Assembly: GCA_934045905.1 (NCBI GenBank)
Contig: OW203771.1
Coordinates: forward strand, 17,535,701-17,599,700
Reading direction: 5' to 3'
DNA from: Leuctra nigra
Taxonomy: Eukaryota; Arthropoda; Insecta; Plecoptera; Leuctridae
DNA length: 64,000 nt
A model generated the notes under the pieces. It was not told the DNA's origin, searched no databases, and saw only the letters and a program-made list of their open reading frames with translations. The position numbers were made by a program, and so were the translations under genes. Shown piece after piece: positions 32,101 to 41,000 of the stretch (its first letter is position 1; the number at the start of each line of letters is the position of its first letter).

Positions 32101-32995
32101 GGGTACTACAACAAACATGGGAGTGCTTGTCAAACACATAAGTACTACTACCTACATCAATCAAATGGTTGACATCAAAAAACACAAATTGTAAAAGGAT
32201 TATGTTTGTACCTAGGAGAGGTAGTACCTATTTTAAAGCTTGACTTCCATGAACGCGAAATCGTTCTGCGGCTCAATAGTTACCGAATTAACAACACAAT
32301 GTTGGCCTCACAGCCAATAAGATCCTGAATAACAGCAATATTGACGTCACATAATCGTGTTGCGATGCAAATTCACGACGATTTGCGTTCATGGCCCCAC
32401 TTACGAGGAACACAGGTTTAAGGATTCACCACACTGACAAATACAAAAGTACCTTTACCCAGTACTACTACATCCATCTACCTACACAATGTGAATAGAT
32501 TTATGAACCACACATTATCTCTACCACAGATTGTACGGCCTACCTACCTACTACTGCTTGACAATGCAGTAGTAGGTGTGATGATAGCTCATTGTCAATA
32601 ATAGTACATTGTTCATTAATAGGTGTGACCTAGTCTGTCAATATTTACTCAGAGTAGAAGTCACAACATTGGAAGAGAAGCACCAGTAGCAAGAAAAAAA
32701 GCATACCTTTACAAAATTATCTGGAAACATTCCTCGTTTACCAGCAAGTGTGCCCTCCCACCAACCACCTGGCTGAATCTTCACATCCGCGATTTTGTCA
32801 CCTTTTCTCAATGACAATTCGTCGGCTTCTACAGCCGTATATTCAAATTCAACGATGGCTTCAACTAAAAATAAGATATGACTAGATAAGGCAAGCCTAT
32901 AAACACTCCTTCACTATATTAGTAAGGCTAGAGGCAAAGTAGTGAATGCAACAGCTTTCTAAATTGTCTTCGACAAAAACCGACAACTTACCCAT
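19905..32995 (-). CDS. cindr: CIN85/CD2AP-family SH3 adaptor protein (594 aa, 11 coding exons)
   Basis: Multi-SH3 scaffold; in animals these link Cbl-type ubiquitin ligases, endocytic proteins and actin capping protein at the cell cortex. Coding exons (minus): 32995-32992, 32864-32707, 31545-31482, 31394-31258, 27422-27323, 26087-25965, 23869-23766, 22859-22664, 21541-21370, 20869-20353, 20114-19905. The lengths sum to 1785 nt, all introns are GT/AG and every phase joins without a stop. SH3-A is residues 3-54 ([13 protein letters not shown]), SH3-B about 80-131 ([13 protein letters not shown]), SH3-C about 200-252 ([13 protein letters not shown]). A Pro/Ser-rich linker follows. Residues 397-413 match the capping-protein-interaction consensus, with Val at the usual Pro. 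Residues 535-590 form a coiled coil. The start MVEAIVEF matches the vertebrate family start. UTRs and isoforms were not determined. Confidence 0.93.
20353..20869 (-). CDS. cindr: cindr coding exon 10 (CPI motif exon)
   Basis: A 517-nt Ser/Thr/Pro-rich exon, residues 353-525. [17 protein letters not shown] at 397-413 fits L-x-H-x-T-x-x-R-P-K-x6-P except Val for Pro. [11 protein letters not shown] near residue 450 matches the conserved WMEELK-type patch of the family. The donor is GTGAGT. Confidence 0.9.
21370..21541 (-). CDS. cindr: cindr coding exon 9 (proline-rich linker)
   Basis: Encodes [20 protein letters not shown] and a Gly/Ser-containing linker ending [18 protein letters not shown] is a likely SH3 ligand. 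Acceptor CTTGCAG, donor GTAATT (weak). Confidence 0.85.
21785..22195. repeat. Foldback element with a 63-bp array containing flipped 24-bp segments
   Basis: Inside cindr intron 8, CCACGTGCTAGATG and CATCTAGCACGTGG bracket an array at 21862-22140. A constant 39-bp spacer (ATGCAGTAGGCCGGCACACC...) occurs four times in one orientation. The segments between spacers start GGTGA and end TCACC. Segments 1-2 read GGTGACAGCCATTGTCCAAT-type; segments 3-5 read the reverse complement. The first and last segments are 2 bp longer. Flanking GC-rich sequence (GGCGGTGA against TCACCACCGC) extends the inverted ends. Confidence 0.85.
22664..22859 (-). CDS. cindr: cindr coding exon 8 (end of SH3-C and Pro-rich linker)
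   Basis: Begins [20 protein letters not shown], completing SH3-C, then an Ala/Pro-rich stretch ([13 protein letters not shown]). GC-rich and preceded by a TTCCAG acceptor. Confidence 0.92.
23119..23302. mobile_element. Small MITE in cindr intron 7
   Basis: The inverted ends GTCAGTGAAACTACAAAACCTC and its imperfect complement ending GTAATTTCACTGAC lie about 180 bp apart. There is no coding potential. The superfamily is undetermined. Confidence 0.55.
23766..23869 (-). CDS. cindr: cindr coding exon 7 (first part of SH3-C)
   Basis: Encodes [20 protein letters not shown] through TVLSRDVQ. It carries the RVLFAYDA strand and GDELTL RT-loop acidic residues of an SH3 domain. The donor is GTGAGT. Confidence 0.92.
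24324..25819. mobile_element. hAT-like foldback element with perfect 8-bp target duplication
   Basis: Termini CAGTGGTTAA and TTAACCACTG, flanked on both sides by GATATAAA (24316-24323 and 25820-25827). Most of it is a foldback: 24330-24790 is the inverted copy of 25065-25527 around a 280-bp loop. The distal part (25560-25800) carries the G-rich hallmark GCGGGTCCGGGGCGCATAGC and GGGCGGACG repeats. No transposase. It lies in cindr intron 6. Confidence 0.85.
25965..26087 (-). CDS. cindr: cindr coding exon 6 (linker)
   Basis: Low-complexity Ser/Ala/Pro linker starting [12 protein letters not shown] and ending SLPPKP, between TTCACCAG and GTAAGA sites. The PSLPPKP end is a possible SH3 ligand. 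Confidence 0.85.
26535..26746. mobile_element. TA-flanked CACTC MITE in cindr intron 5
   Basis: Starts CACTCAAACCAATAAAAA and ends ATCGGTTTGAGTG, with TA on each side. The core CAATCCTTGTTATTATCAAT and the later CCAATCCTTTTCTTTTCAA are shared with the 14409, 29681, 51919 and 61420 copies. Confidence 0.7.
27323..27422 (-). CDS. cindr: cindr coding exon 5 (end of SH3-B)
   Basis: Begins [13 protein letters not shown], completing SH3-B, then a basic proline-containing linker ([16 protein letters not shown]). Acceptor CTTTCAG, donor GTAAGT. The intron upstream is the longest in the gene (3.8 kb). Confidence 0.9.
28155..28930 (+). repeat. 48-bp minisatellite, open in frame (16-aa repeat)
   Basis: About 16 tandem copies of a 48-bp unit in cindr intron 4, more than 93% alike by eye. 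Because 48 is a multiple of 3 the array stays open, encoding [16 protein letters not shown] per unit in a frame from 28181 to 29023. Variants are mostly T/G/C at one wobble position (CGTAGATCG, CGGAGATCA, CGCAGATCA) and H to D. There is no sign of a promoter, splice partner or known protein, so it is listed as a repeat. Confidence 0.9.
29681..29855. mobile_element. CACTT/CACTC MITE copy
   Basis: Begins after TA with CACTTTGCGTAAATAAAAAC. It contains the family core GACAATCAATCCATTTTATT and ends near CAAATACCGTTTTTAC. The right end is degenerate. Confidence 0.55.
29903..30011. mobile_element. Small palindromic MITE (GTTCATACT family)
   Basis: AGGAAACTAGATGGTTCATACT at 29903-29924 is inverted at 29983-30005. 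The middle reads ATAAAAGCATGTTTATGTTATGGGTC. A second member lies at 58583-58685. Confidence 0.65.
31258..31394 (-). CDS. cindr: cindr coding exon 4 (first two thirds of SH3-B)
   Basis: Encodes [20 protein letters not shown] through [13 protein letters not shown], then a GTGAGT donor. RRC before the first strand is typical of the family's second SH3 domain. Confidence 0.92.
31482..31545 (-). CDS. cindr: cindr coding exon 3 (SH3-A/SH3-B linker)
   Basis: A 64-nt exon encoding [20 protein letters not shown] plus Ser, between TTTTAG and GTAAGA. The frame is open and the phases fit both neighbours. An 87-nt intron separates it from exon 4, so alternative skipping is possible. Confidence 0.8.
31608..31818. 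mobile_element. Intact CACTC(A/G)GGC MITE (211 bp) in cindr intron 2
   Basis: The inverted ends CACTCAGGCAAACAAAACTT and its complement ending TTTGGACAAGTG abut TA on both sides. It is the uninterrupted reference for the copies at 34158-35241 and 39174-40159, which carry nested insertions. Confidence 0.75.
32247..32395. mobile_element. Possible short foldback upstream of cindr SH3-A intron
   Basis: CCATGAACGCGAAATCG is imperfectly inverted as CGACGATTTGCGTTCATGG about 130 bp away. Superfamily unknown; no clear target duplication. Confidence 0.4.
32707..32864 (-). CDS. cindr: cindr coding exon 2 (SH3-A)
   Basis: Follows a TTTTTAG acceptor and ends at a GTATGC donor, phase 0. It encodes essentially the whole first SH3 domain: the EFEYTA start, the acidic RT loop EADELS, the GGWWEG tryptophan pair and the MFPDNFVK end. 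Confidence 0.92.
32992..32995 (-). CDS. cindr: cindr coding exon 1 (ATGG only)
   Basis: The initiator ATG plus one G, directly followed by a consensus GTAAGT donor. Joined to exon 2 it gives M-V-E-A-I-V-E-F. The rest of this exon must be 5'UTR; its upstream limit is unknown. Confidence 0.85.
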
Positions 32996-34157
32996 ACTGT
33001 TGAGCGGAAATTGAAGCTTGCTCTATAAAGATTAAATTAAGATCACTATATTTTATGCGAAGAAGAATAATCTTATCTTTTAGATTGATTTAACTGCCCA
33101 TCCCTGATGATATCATACGCAAACAATCGTGACATATTCGATTCGCCATCACAACAAACCTGACTCATTAAAAGTCGACTTGGCAGCAATCGATTATGCA
33201 GTGCGTGCTGCCACCTGGGAGCAAACATCAGGAACCAACGCTAGTAGATGGCCAATCGATAAAAGAAGTTTATATCCTTATTTTCACAGGGCGATCGCAC
33301 AAGGTCAGATTGAATTTTTCCTTCTCACAAATTTGGCAAATTTTATATCTTAGTATGTAGGTACTAAAAGTAAGGTCTGATACTGAAAAACTACTCCAAG
33401 CCACATGAACATATTAATATGATTATTACAAATTAACATTTGCAATTCCGCAGGAAAAATGAAAATTCCCCAATAGGTAGGTACCTATACATTTCTTTAT
33501 GAAGATTGCATAGATTGCCAATATAACTATGAAAACGCTCAGTGTAAGACACTCGCTTATCAACAATAATGAATGCAAGGAAGTTCAATGTACTTAGCAA
33601 ATATATGAACGGTTCATGATCGCTAAATATCAAACCTGCCCAACTCCAATGACTATGACAAAATGATCTCATTGAGCTGATGATTTTGTGGAGTTTTTTA
33701 AAGTTAGGAAGTGAAGAGGTAGAGATGAAGCATTAAACAGCAACAACTTAGCTAATAATATAATTTGACTTAGTTAAATATAAAAATACATCAACTAACA
33801 TCCAATCTCGTTGACTCGAAGTCGTAAATCAAACTGTCAATACTTATTTCGGAATACACATATTTACTATTGTTCCAAACGCAAGGCAAACATCAAGAAT
33901 AACATTGAAACCTTATTCTAAATATTATTTACACTGTTATGGCAAAGGCACAGTCACACCAGCCTTAGTATAGTACAATAAGCCACATCAAGGAATTTTG
34001 CATTTGCAGAACACATTTTTCTTCACTCAAAACCATCTACAAAAGGTATTGTGACTTTCCGTTGCAATGATCAAAATTGACAGTGAAGATTGGTCGAAAC
34101 TTTTCTGCAGTTAGCGCAAAACTTGTGGTTCATGAAGTTATAAAAAAATAGTAGGTA
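32996..34157. other. Upstream region of cindr (5'UTR and promoter not located)
   Basis: The ATGG exon continues upstream as 5'UTR, but no TATA box or initiator could be assigned with confidence. Nothing repetitive was recognised. Confidence 0.4.
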
Positions 34158-35241
34158 CACTCGGGCAAACAAAAATTGAACGTTGATCAAATTTGAATGA
34201 CTGCTGGTCATGTCCCATAACTAGAGCCAGTTTTAAATGGTGATGCGCGAATTCGCGAATTGTTCTGATTGCACTATTTTTTTCTACTAAAATCCATTTC
34301 ATTGTGTATAGAACCCAAATCTACCATTTTTACATCGCGAAAAAAAAACGAAATCCAACCCTGATCGCGATATTCAACATTTTCCGCGAAATGACCACGA
34401 AATAAAGGGTTTCTATTAAAATTACTGCTTTTATCCCCCTAACAGGTCACACAACAACAAACGAAACCAGTTTCTTTCCATGTGCTACTCACTCAACCCC
34501 CTCCCCCTCGCCAGACACTTTGCTACCCACCCTCAAAGTGAACCAGACCAGTCTAACCAGTTGATGATGCCTCCAGGCTGCTTTGTTTTGCGCCCCCATC
34601 TGTTCAAGGTCGACCGGTTTTCCCAACCCCCTTTCCACCCTCAACCAGTCGCAACTATTTATCAATAGTCTACTTACACAGAAGGATATTTTGGAACAAT
34701 TACTGCACTGAAAATGGTTGGATTGGGAAAGAAAATATCTTGTCAAACTATACATTTTGCGTCATGAAATTTTAAATATGTATCATCTATACAGAGAAAA
34801 TGTGGGTTGGGGAAAAGACAGTACAGAGCATTAAAGACGCCATTCTAGACAAGCCTATTTCAGTGCTAATAGTGCATGACCAATCCATTCCTATCCCTCC
34901 TCCAAAGTGGCATACATGTTTTTCATCAAATTATGGTTTCTGGGGGCTATTACAATGTGTTTTATAACCAATTTAATATCACCACAAAATCGCGAAATCC
35001 CTCTTCCAGAAAAAACACAAAAAACGAAATTGATGATTTTAAAAACGAATTTTAAGAAATAAAATCACCATTTAAAACTGGCTCTACCCATAACCAATCA
35101 AAGCTTGTTATTATCATTGAAATGTGAGGTCACATACTAGCGTGAGACAATGAGATCTCTTAGACTTACTTCTGATGGTGCGATCTTACATTTATCAGCC
35201 TATCAGATTTATTGAACGTTCAATTTTTGTTTGGCCAAGTG
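34158..35241. mobile_element. CACTCGGGC MITE split by a nested hAT-like element
   Basis: The outer ends CACTCGGGCAAACAAAAATT and its complement ending TTTGGCCAAGTG abut TA. Removing 34222-35085 and one CCCATAAC restores a 211-bp-type copy like 31608-31818. Confidence 0.75.
34222..35085. mobile_element. hAT-like element, 864 bp, perfect 8-bp target duplication
   Basis: The ends TAGAGCCAGTTTTAAATGG and its exact inversion are flanked by CCCATAAC on both sides (34214-34221 and 35086-35093). The interior contains GCGCGAATTCGCGAA near the left end but no transposase. Confidence 0.88.
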
Positions 35242-35991
35242 TACATACTCCAGTGGACACAAAAATTATGTATTTTCTTAAGTTTACGATGGGAGAGACC
35301 AGTAATTCATCGGTGAACGGCTTTGATTTTTATAATAACTGAGCTCGCAATATTAAATAGGTATCAATGTATTAAAGAATAGATAGGTACCATGTAATTT
35401 GAAGTTATGAAATTTATTGAAGGCATCAGGAAACTAAAAAATACAAAAATTTATATATTCTTGAATACGAAGTCAACTCATTAATAGCTGTAAATGTTCA
35501 CTAACTGGAGCAAATCACAACATGCGATTTTGCCTGTAAGCTCATTGCTCTCAAAAAGGTTCAAAAAATTAGTAGCTACTCACTTGAAACAAAAAAGTTT
35601 TGCAACATTTGAGACATTGTATTTTAATCCCGTTTGTCCAAATGACAAGTAGGAAAGTTTAAAATCATTTGGAAGAAGATAACACATACATACATAGTTT
35701 GTAAAGTTTAAAAATGAGACGAAAAGCATGAAACCTGAAAAGAATGTTTAATAACGGTTGCAACCGGTTTCCTCTTATTTATTAGACAATGAAATAGAAA
35801 CCTCATAGTTTACCATCTTTGGCTTTTGCACTAAATGCTCTTCCCAACTAAAATCAACTTCAGGTGGGTACAATTCTTAGAAAATACAAAACTTCAATTC
35901 ATTGCTAACATAGAAGGACTTTCTAAAAAAAAAGTACAGACACATTTAATTTTTACAAATTTCACTGAATGGAAATAAGAAAACCATAGAC

Positions 35992-36630
35992 CATTTTAAA
36001 TAGGTATTATCTCGGGGGCTCTGCTTTCTAAGAAAAATCATATGCAGTTTGATTTCCAGACACCTTAAGCTGGGTTCCCATACTTCGCATCGAATTCGCT
36101 TCCGGTTCGCTTCGCTTTCGCAAAATGGCTACCTTTTAACAAAGGAAATCGTCCATGTTTACATTCACATGTTCACTTGTTTCGGTTTCGTTTCGGTATC
36201 GTCAAAGTTAAAATTGGCTCAACTTTAACGAAACCGAAACACGGCCACGCTTCCGATTCGCTTCGCTTTCGCAAAATGGCTACCTTTTAACAAAGGAAAT
36301 CGTCCATGTTTACATTCGCATGTTCACTTGTTTCGGTTTCGTTTCGGTATCGTCAAAGTTAAAATTGGCTCAACTTTAACGAAACCGAAACACGGCCACG
36401 GGAACATGCGAATGTAAACATGGACGATTTCCTTTGTTAAAAGGTAGACATTTTGCGAAAGCGAAGCGAACCGGAAGAGAATTCGATGCGAAGTATGGGA
36501 ACCCAGCTTAAGTCCCCGTTTCAACAATTATAGGTAAAAAAGGGACTAAGGTGTCTGGAAATCAAACTGCATAATATATGATATTTCTTAGAAAGCAGAG
36601 CCACAGAGATAATATTTAAAATGGTCTAAT
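35992..36630. repeat. Palindrome split by a TTAA-flanked inner element
   Basis: The outer arms (about 35992-36064 and 36550-36627) share GGTGTCTGGAAATCAAACTG and GAAAGCAGAG in inverted orientation. Between them sits 36065-36511, starting TTAAGCTGGGTTCCCATAC and ending in its inversion, so TTAA bounds both ends. Inside, a block of about 146 bp (CGCTTCGCTTTCGCAAAATG...) occurs in tandem. Confidence 0.7.
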
Positions 36631-36631
36631 A

Positions 36632-37942
36632 GATAAGTGCAAAATTTATAAAACAAGGCATCTTAATATTATAAGAATATTTAAAATTCATTAACATTGA
36701 TAGACAATGTGGATTCTTAGTCTACCTATACAAATAAGTTAACAATGAATGACATATACACCCAAGATGTACACACAAAACAACCATCCGATGATACAAA
36801 TCGCTTCACACCTCTTATTTTACGGATTAATTCGAAGCATTAATATAATATTCAGATCATTTCAACATCATATGCTTATTAATGCAGACTAAATACCTAT
36901 ATTATACGGAATATCCGATAAATAAAATATTTGAGAGCTGTACCGGATTGTCTGCAATAATGTGAATGGATAGCCTTCACATTTTTTAACTTTTTAAGGT
37001 TTAGTAGACTTTCCATGCGCTAGCTAGCAGATATTTTTCTGGCCACAACAAAAGACAAATGAACCAGAAAATTTAAATAATTTAAATGTGGTGATATAAA
37101 AAAGTTTGGTTCTGTGTCTTACTCTTCTTCAAATATGATTATAACGTTTCAATTATAAAATTTGTTATTTGCATTTCACAATGGCCGTATAATTTGAAGT
37201 CATGCGTTTCCATTTGTATCGGCCTTCCATCTTTAAATGACATGGAATGTCATTAAATGTCTTTCTGACATGGAAGTCTAATTAGGTACTGCTTACACCG
37301 TAGCTCAGCTTCAGAAATCCATATTACTTAATTCTTCATTTAAACCAACATACACATCGTTTAGCAGCTTTGTAACAGAGTATAGCACTATACACAAAAA
37401 CAAAACACAAACTAACTTATTTAATATCACCTAATAGGATACTTTCAATAAAATTAGTATAGCCTGTCCTCCATCCATTTCATTTCAATAACAACTATTC
37501 GATGAAAAGTTAATATCGGATTCTTTTATCGCTTAAAAACTATAGGTAGGTAGTATCACTTTATATGCTTTGACAGTCTTCAAAAACTATAACGACACAA
37601 TAATGTACACTTCAACAGCTTGACAAAAAGCAGGTAATAACGTCTAATAGTATTCCATCGATATAAAAAGGGGAATTACTAAAAAAATGTAAATACCCGA
37701 TAAATATTTGAAAAGTTTTGTGCTGGTAAAGAAATTGTTATCATTTATCAACAATGATTAAGCGATTGTGATTTAATACAGTTAAAGATCCATGATCGAC
37801 AGTAACAAAATTTTATCGATTCCACACGACGAAATCGGAGGGGGATGCAAATAATTTATAAATAAATAACGGCTCACAAAACCTCGTCGCGCACACCGGG
37901 CGGGCATTGTTCTGGGCACGCGCGTGGGGAGGGAGAACCGCA
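36632..37942. other. Sphingomyelin synthase 3' flank/3'UTR
   Basis: AT-rich with no recognised element. The poly(A) site was not assigned. Confidence 0.4.
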
Positions 37943-38098
37943 CTAGCTGTTTCGGTTGGGGTGTTTGGCTATGCAGCGGCGGGGCCAGGGCAGCGGCCAC
38001 TCGTAGAGGCGCGGCACGACGCCGTCCACGTTCTTCTCGAAGTAGACGAACAGCAGGAACCACCAGTGGCGCGCGAGGAAGTTGGTGGGACTACAATG
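37943..38098 (-). CDS. sgms1: Sphingomyelin synthase coding exon 7 (C-terminus)
   Basis: Starts HCSPTNFLARHWWFLLF, includes YFEKNVDGVVPRLYEWPLPW as in vertebrate enzymes, and ends HPNRNS then TAG. The tail after the WPLPWP motif is only 12 residues. Confidence 0.93.
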   Translation of the reverse strand, partial: HCSPTNFLARHWWFLLFVYFEKNVDGVVPRLYEWPLPWPRRCIAKHPNRNS

Positions 38099-41000
38099 CT
38101 GGAGACAGAGAAAGTTTATTGAGTTAATTTTACAATCTCTGATAGCTTCTTATCATATGGTAACACAAACTGGAAATAGGTAAATCAAAAAGAAAAACAC
38201 CTACACTTAAAAAATTCACATTAATTGGCAATTACACTCTACTGTACACCGTAGAAATCGCAGAAAGTGCTTATTCTGATTGTAAAATCATTTGTTTCAT
38301 TGTAACGATGTTCATTTATTGGCCATCCCTTGTTCGAGGTGGTTCTGAGGAATACGGCCGAGTTGTGTTATGATTCTTCTGGATTTTTACAGGGTCTGGT
38401 CTATTGTGAAAGATATGACAGAGAAGCTTTCTGCGATTCGATTCGGGCGGAGTATAAATGTATTTCAACAAACTTTACAAACAGCTATGAAAATGTAGAA
38501 TGGATTCAGCTCTATTTACAAACAAAAGCAACTAGATACAACGAAATTCAATTATTATAGGTTGAAGAGGACCAGGCTGCAACGAAACAAAACACCCTCC
38601 AAAGGTATAACTCCTAGGGTTGGGTAAACCTCATATTTTTTAACCGAACCGAACCTCGAACCAGCTTTAAATATTTGACCGAACCGAACCTCTGGTAATT
38701 TTTACCTGCAGTGGTTTTATTATTTACAAAAAAATAACATTTAACATTGTTTGGCATAGTTTTTACTTAAAATTTTGCTTCACGAGATAAGAAAAATACC
38801 TAAACTAATTTAGGTATGACGATATGTTAGTGCATTTTATTTTTGATAAAATTAATTCACATCATAGAATTTATGCACGAAGAAAAGGTAATAACTAATA
38901 AGAGTAAAGTTAAATTAAAATTGTTAATGAACTGTAACAATTTGCATTATTTCTTCTTTGGCTTCATTGTCACACAGATTTCTGTCTAGAACGCTTAACT
39001 GGAACGAAATGTTGATGGGAAATGTCACATTGGCGCAGCGAGGGAGGTTCGGTTCGGATATTTCATTTTAAGGTTCGGTTCGCGAACATCTAAAGCCGGT
39101 TCGGTTTTCGAACCGGTTCGCCCAACCCTAACAACTCCATATAACTACGATTATGGATATAAATAAACATGTACACTCGGCACAACATTGATCGGTGAAC
39201 ATAATTTGAATGACTGCTGGTAGGGGTGTGCGAAGGTGGATTTTTGATTTCGAAGTCGAAGTCGAAGATTTGACCTCCTAAATTTCCGAAGTCGAAGTCG
39301 AAGTCGAAGTCGAAGATTTTGATTTCACTCAAAAAAATCAGAATTTGGAACAAAACATTAAACTTGAACTGAATTACTACCTTCCTCAACTAGTAGGCCT
39401 ACTTCATCTTCGTTTTCGTCGGATAAATCCATTATATTTCTAAAATCTCCGAAAATAAACACGGCACATAACTAGGGGTGTGCGAAGGTGGATTTTTGAT
39501 TTCGAAGTCGAAGTCGAAGATTTGACCTCCTAAAATTCCGAAGTCGAAGTCGAAGTCGAAGATTTTGATTTCACTCAAAAAAATCAGAATTTGGAACAAA
39601 ACATTAAACTTGAACTGAATTACTACCTTCCTCCACTAGTAGGCCTACTTCATCTTCGTTTTCGTCGGATAAATCCATTATATTTCTAAAATCTCCGAAA
39701 ATAAACACGGCACATAACCTTTTCAAGTAAGCACAGCGTGACAGCAAGCGTCGACGTTAAAACCAAGATGGCCGACCGCAAAAACTTCTCGACTTCGGAA
39801 GTACCAACTACACGAAAATATAATTACCTCGAAAGTCGCGCCAAGTTTGAAGACGCAAATCGAAGCTTCGAACATTTTCGAAGCTTCGTTTTTTGGAAAA
39901 AAGGGTTTCGAAGTCGAAGTCGAAGCTTCGACTTCGACTTCGACTTCGAAGCTTCGATTATTTCGAAGCTTCGCACACCCCTAACTGCTGGTCATGTTCC
40001 CTACCAATCAAAGCTTGTTATTATCATTGAAATGTGAGGTCACCTACTAGAGTGATGATACAAGGAGATCGTTTGGACTGACTTCTGATGGTGCGATCTA
40101 ACATTTTTCAGTCAATCAGATTTGTTTTATTGAATGATCAATTTTAGTTGTGCCAAGTGTATCTAAGGGGCCTGTAAAACAGAGAATATAAAGAAAAAGG
40201 CACCGTAAATGAGAGTTATTGAAGTAAAACATGAAATATGTGACCGTAATATGTGAGAATGCTTAAACCAAAATGTATATGGAATGCGACAACATCCCAA
40301 AATAATTACAATTGCTCCAGTTAAGAATTGTCATTCTAATACCACACTGGTTCAGGATATTATGAATCACAGTTACCATTTTATCAAGTTATTCTGGAGA
40401 TTTAGGCCAACTTCAGGGCTGCGATCGTGTAAAATGACAACTTTTTTGTCATGGTGACAAGACCCTAGAAGGCCGTGAATAACATTGAGATGAGAAGCTT
40501 GTCACCGTGACAAGTAAGTTGTCATTTTACACGATCGCAGCCCAGGTTTAGTTCCTTCAGTATATTTCAAACAATTTGCAAAAATATCTTGGAACAGCGT
40601 AGCCATATTTAATTTGAGAACTCCAATGCGAAATGGAATAGCTACCTTGAGCGTAGGATTGTTGGCCAGCGTGTGGTACGCCCAGAAGAGTGTGGTGGTG
40701 ACGTAGTACGCGATGAGAATGTCCACCGTGTAGTGTCCGCGCGAGATCAGCACGAACACGATGCCGACTGCTGAAGCGGCCATCTGCACCCAGTGCACTA
40801 TGTAGAGCCGCTTTGGCGAGTCTGAAATGCATCGCAGACGTTTCAGCAAACCAACAAGCACGGAATTAAAGGCGCCACGAGATAATCATCATCATGCGCT
40901 ACATTTCTCGGTTTACATGCATTTTGTCGAAAGTTCAGTTTGTAGTTATCCCAACCAGTGTTGGGTAAGTTCCTTTTGAAAAGAAACTAGTTCCAGTTCC

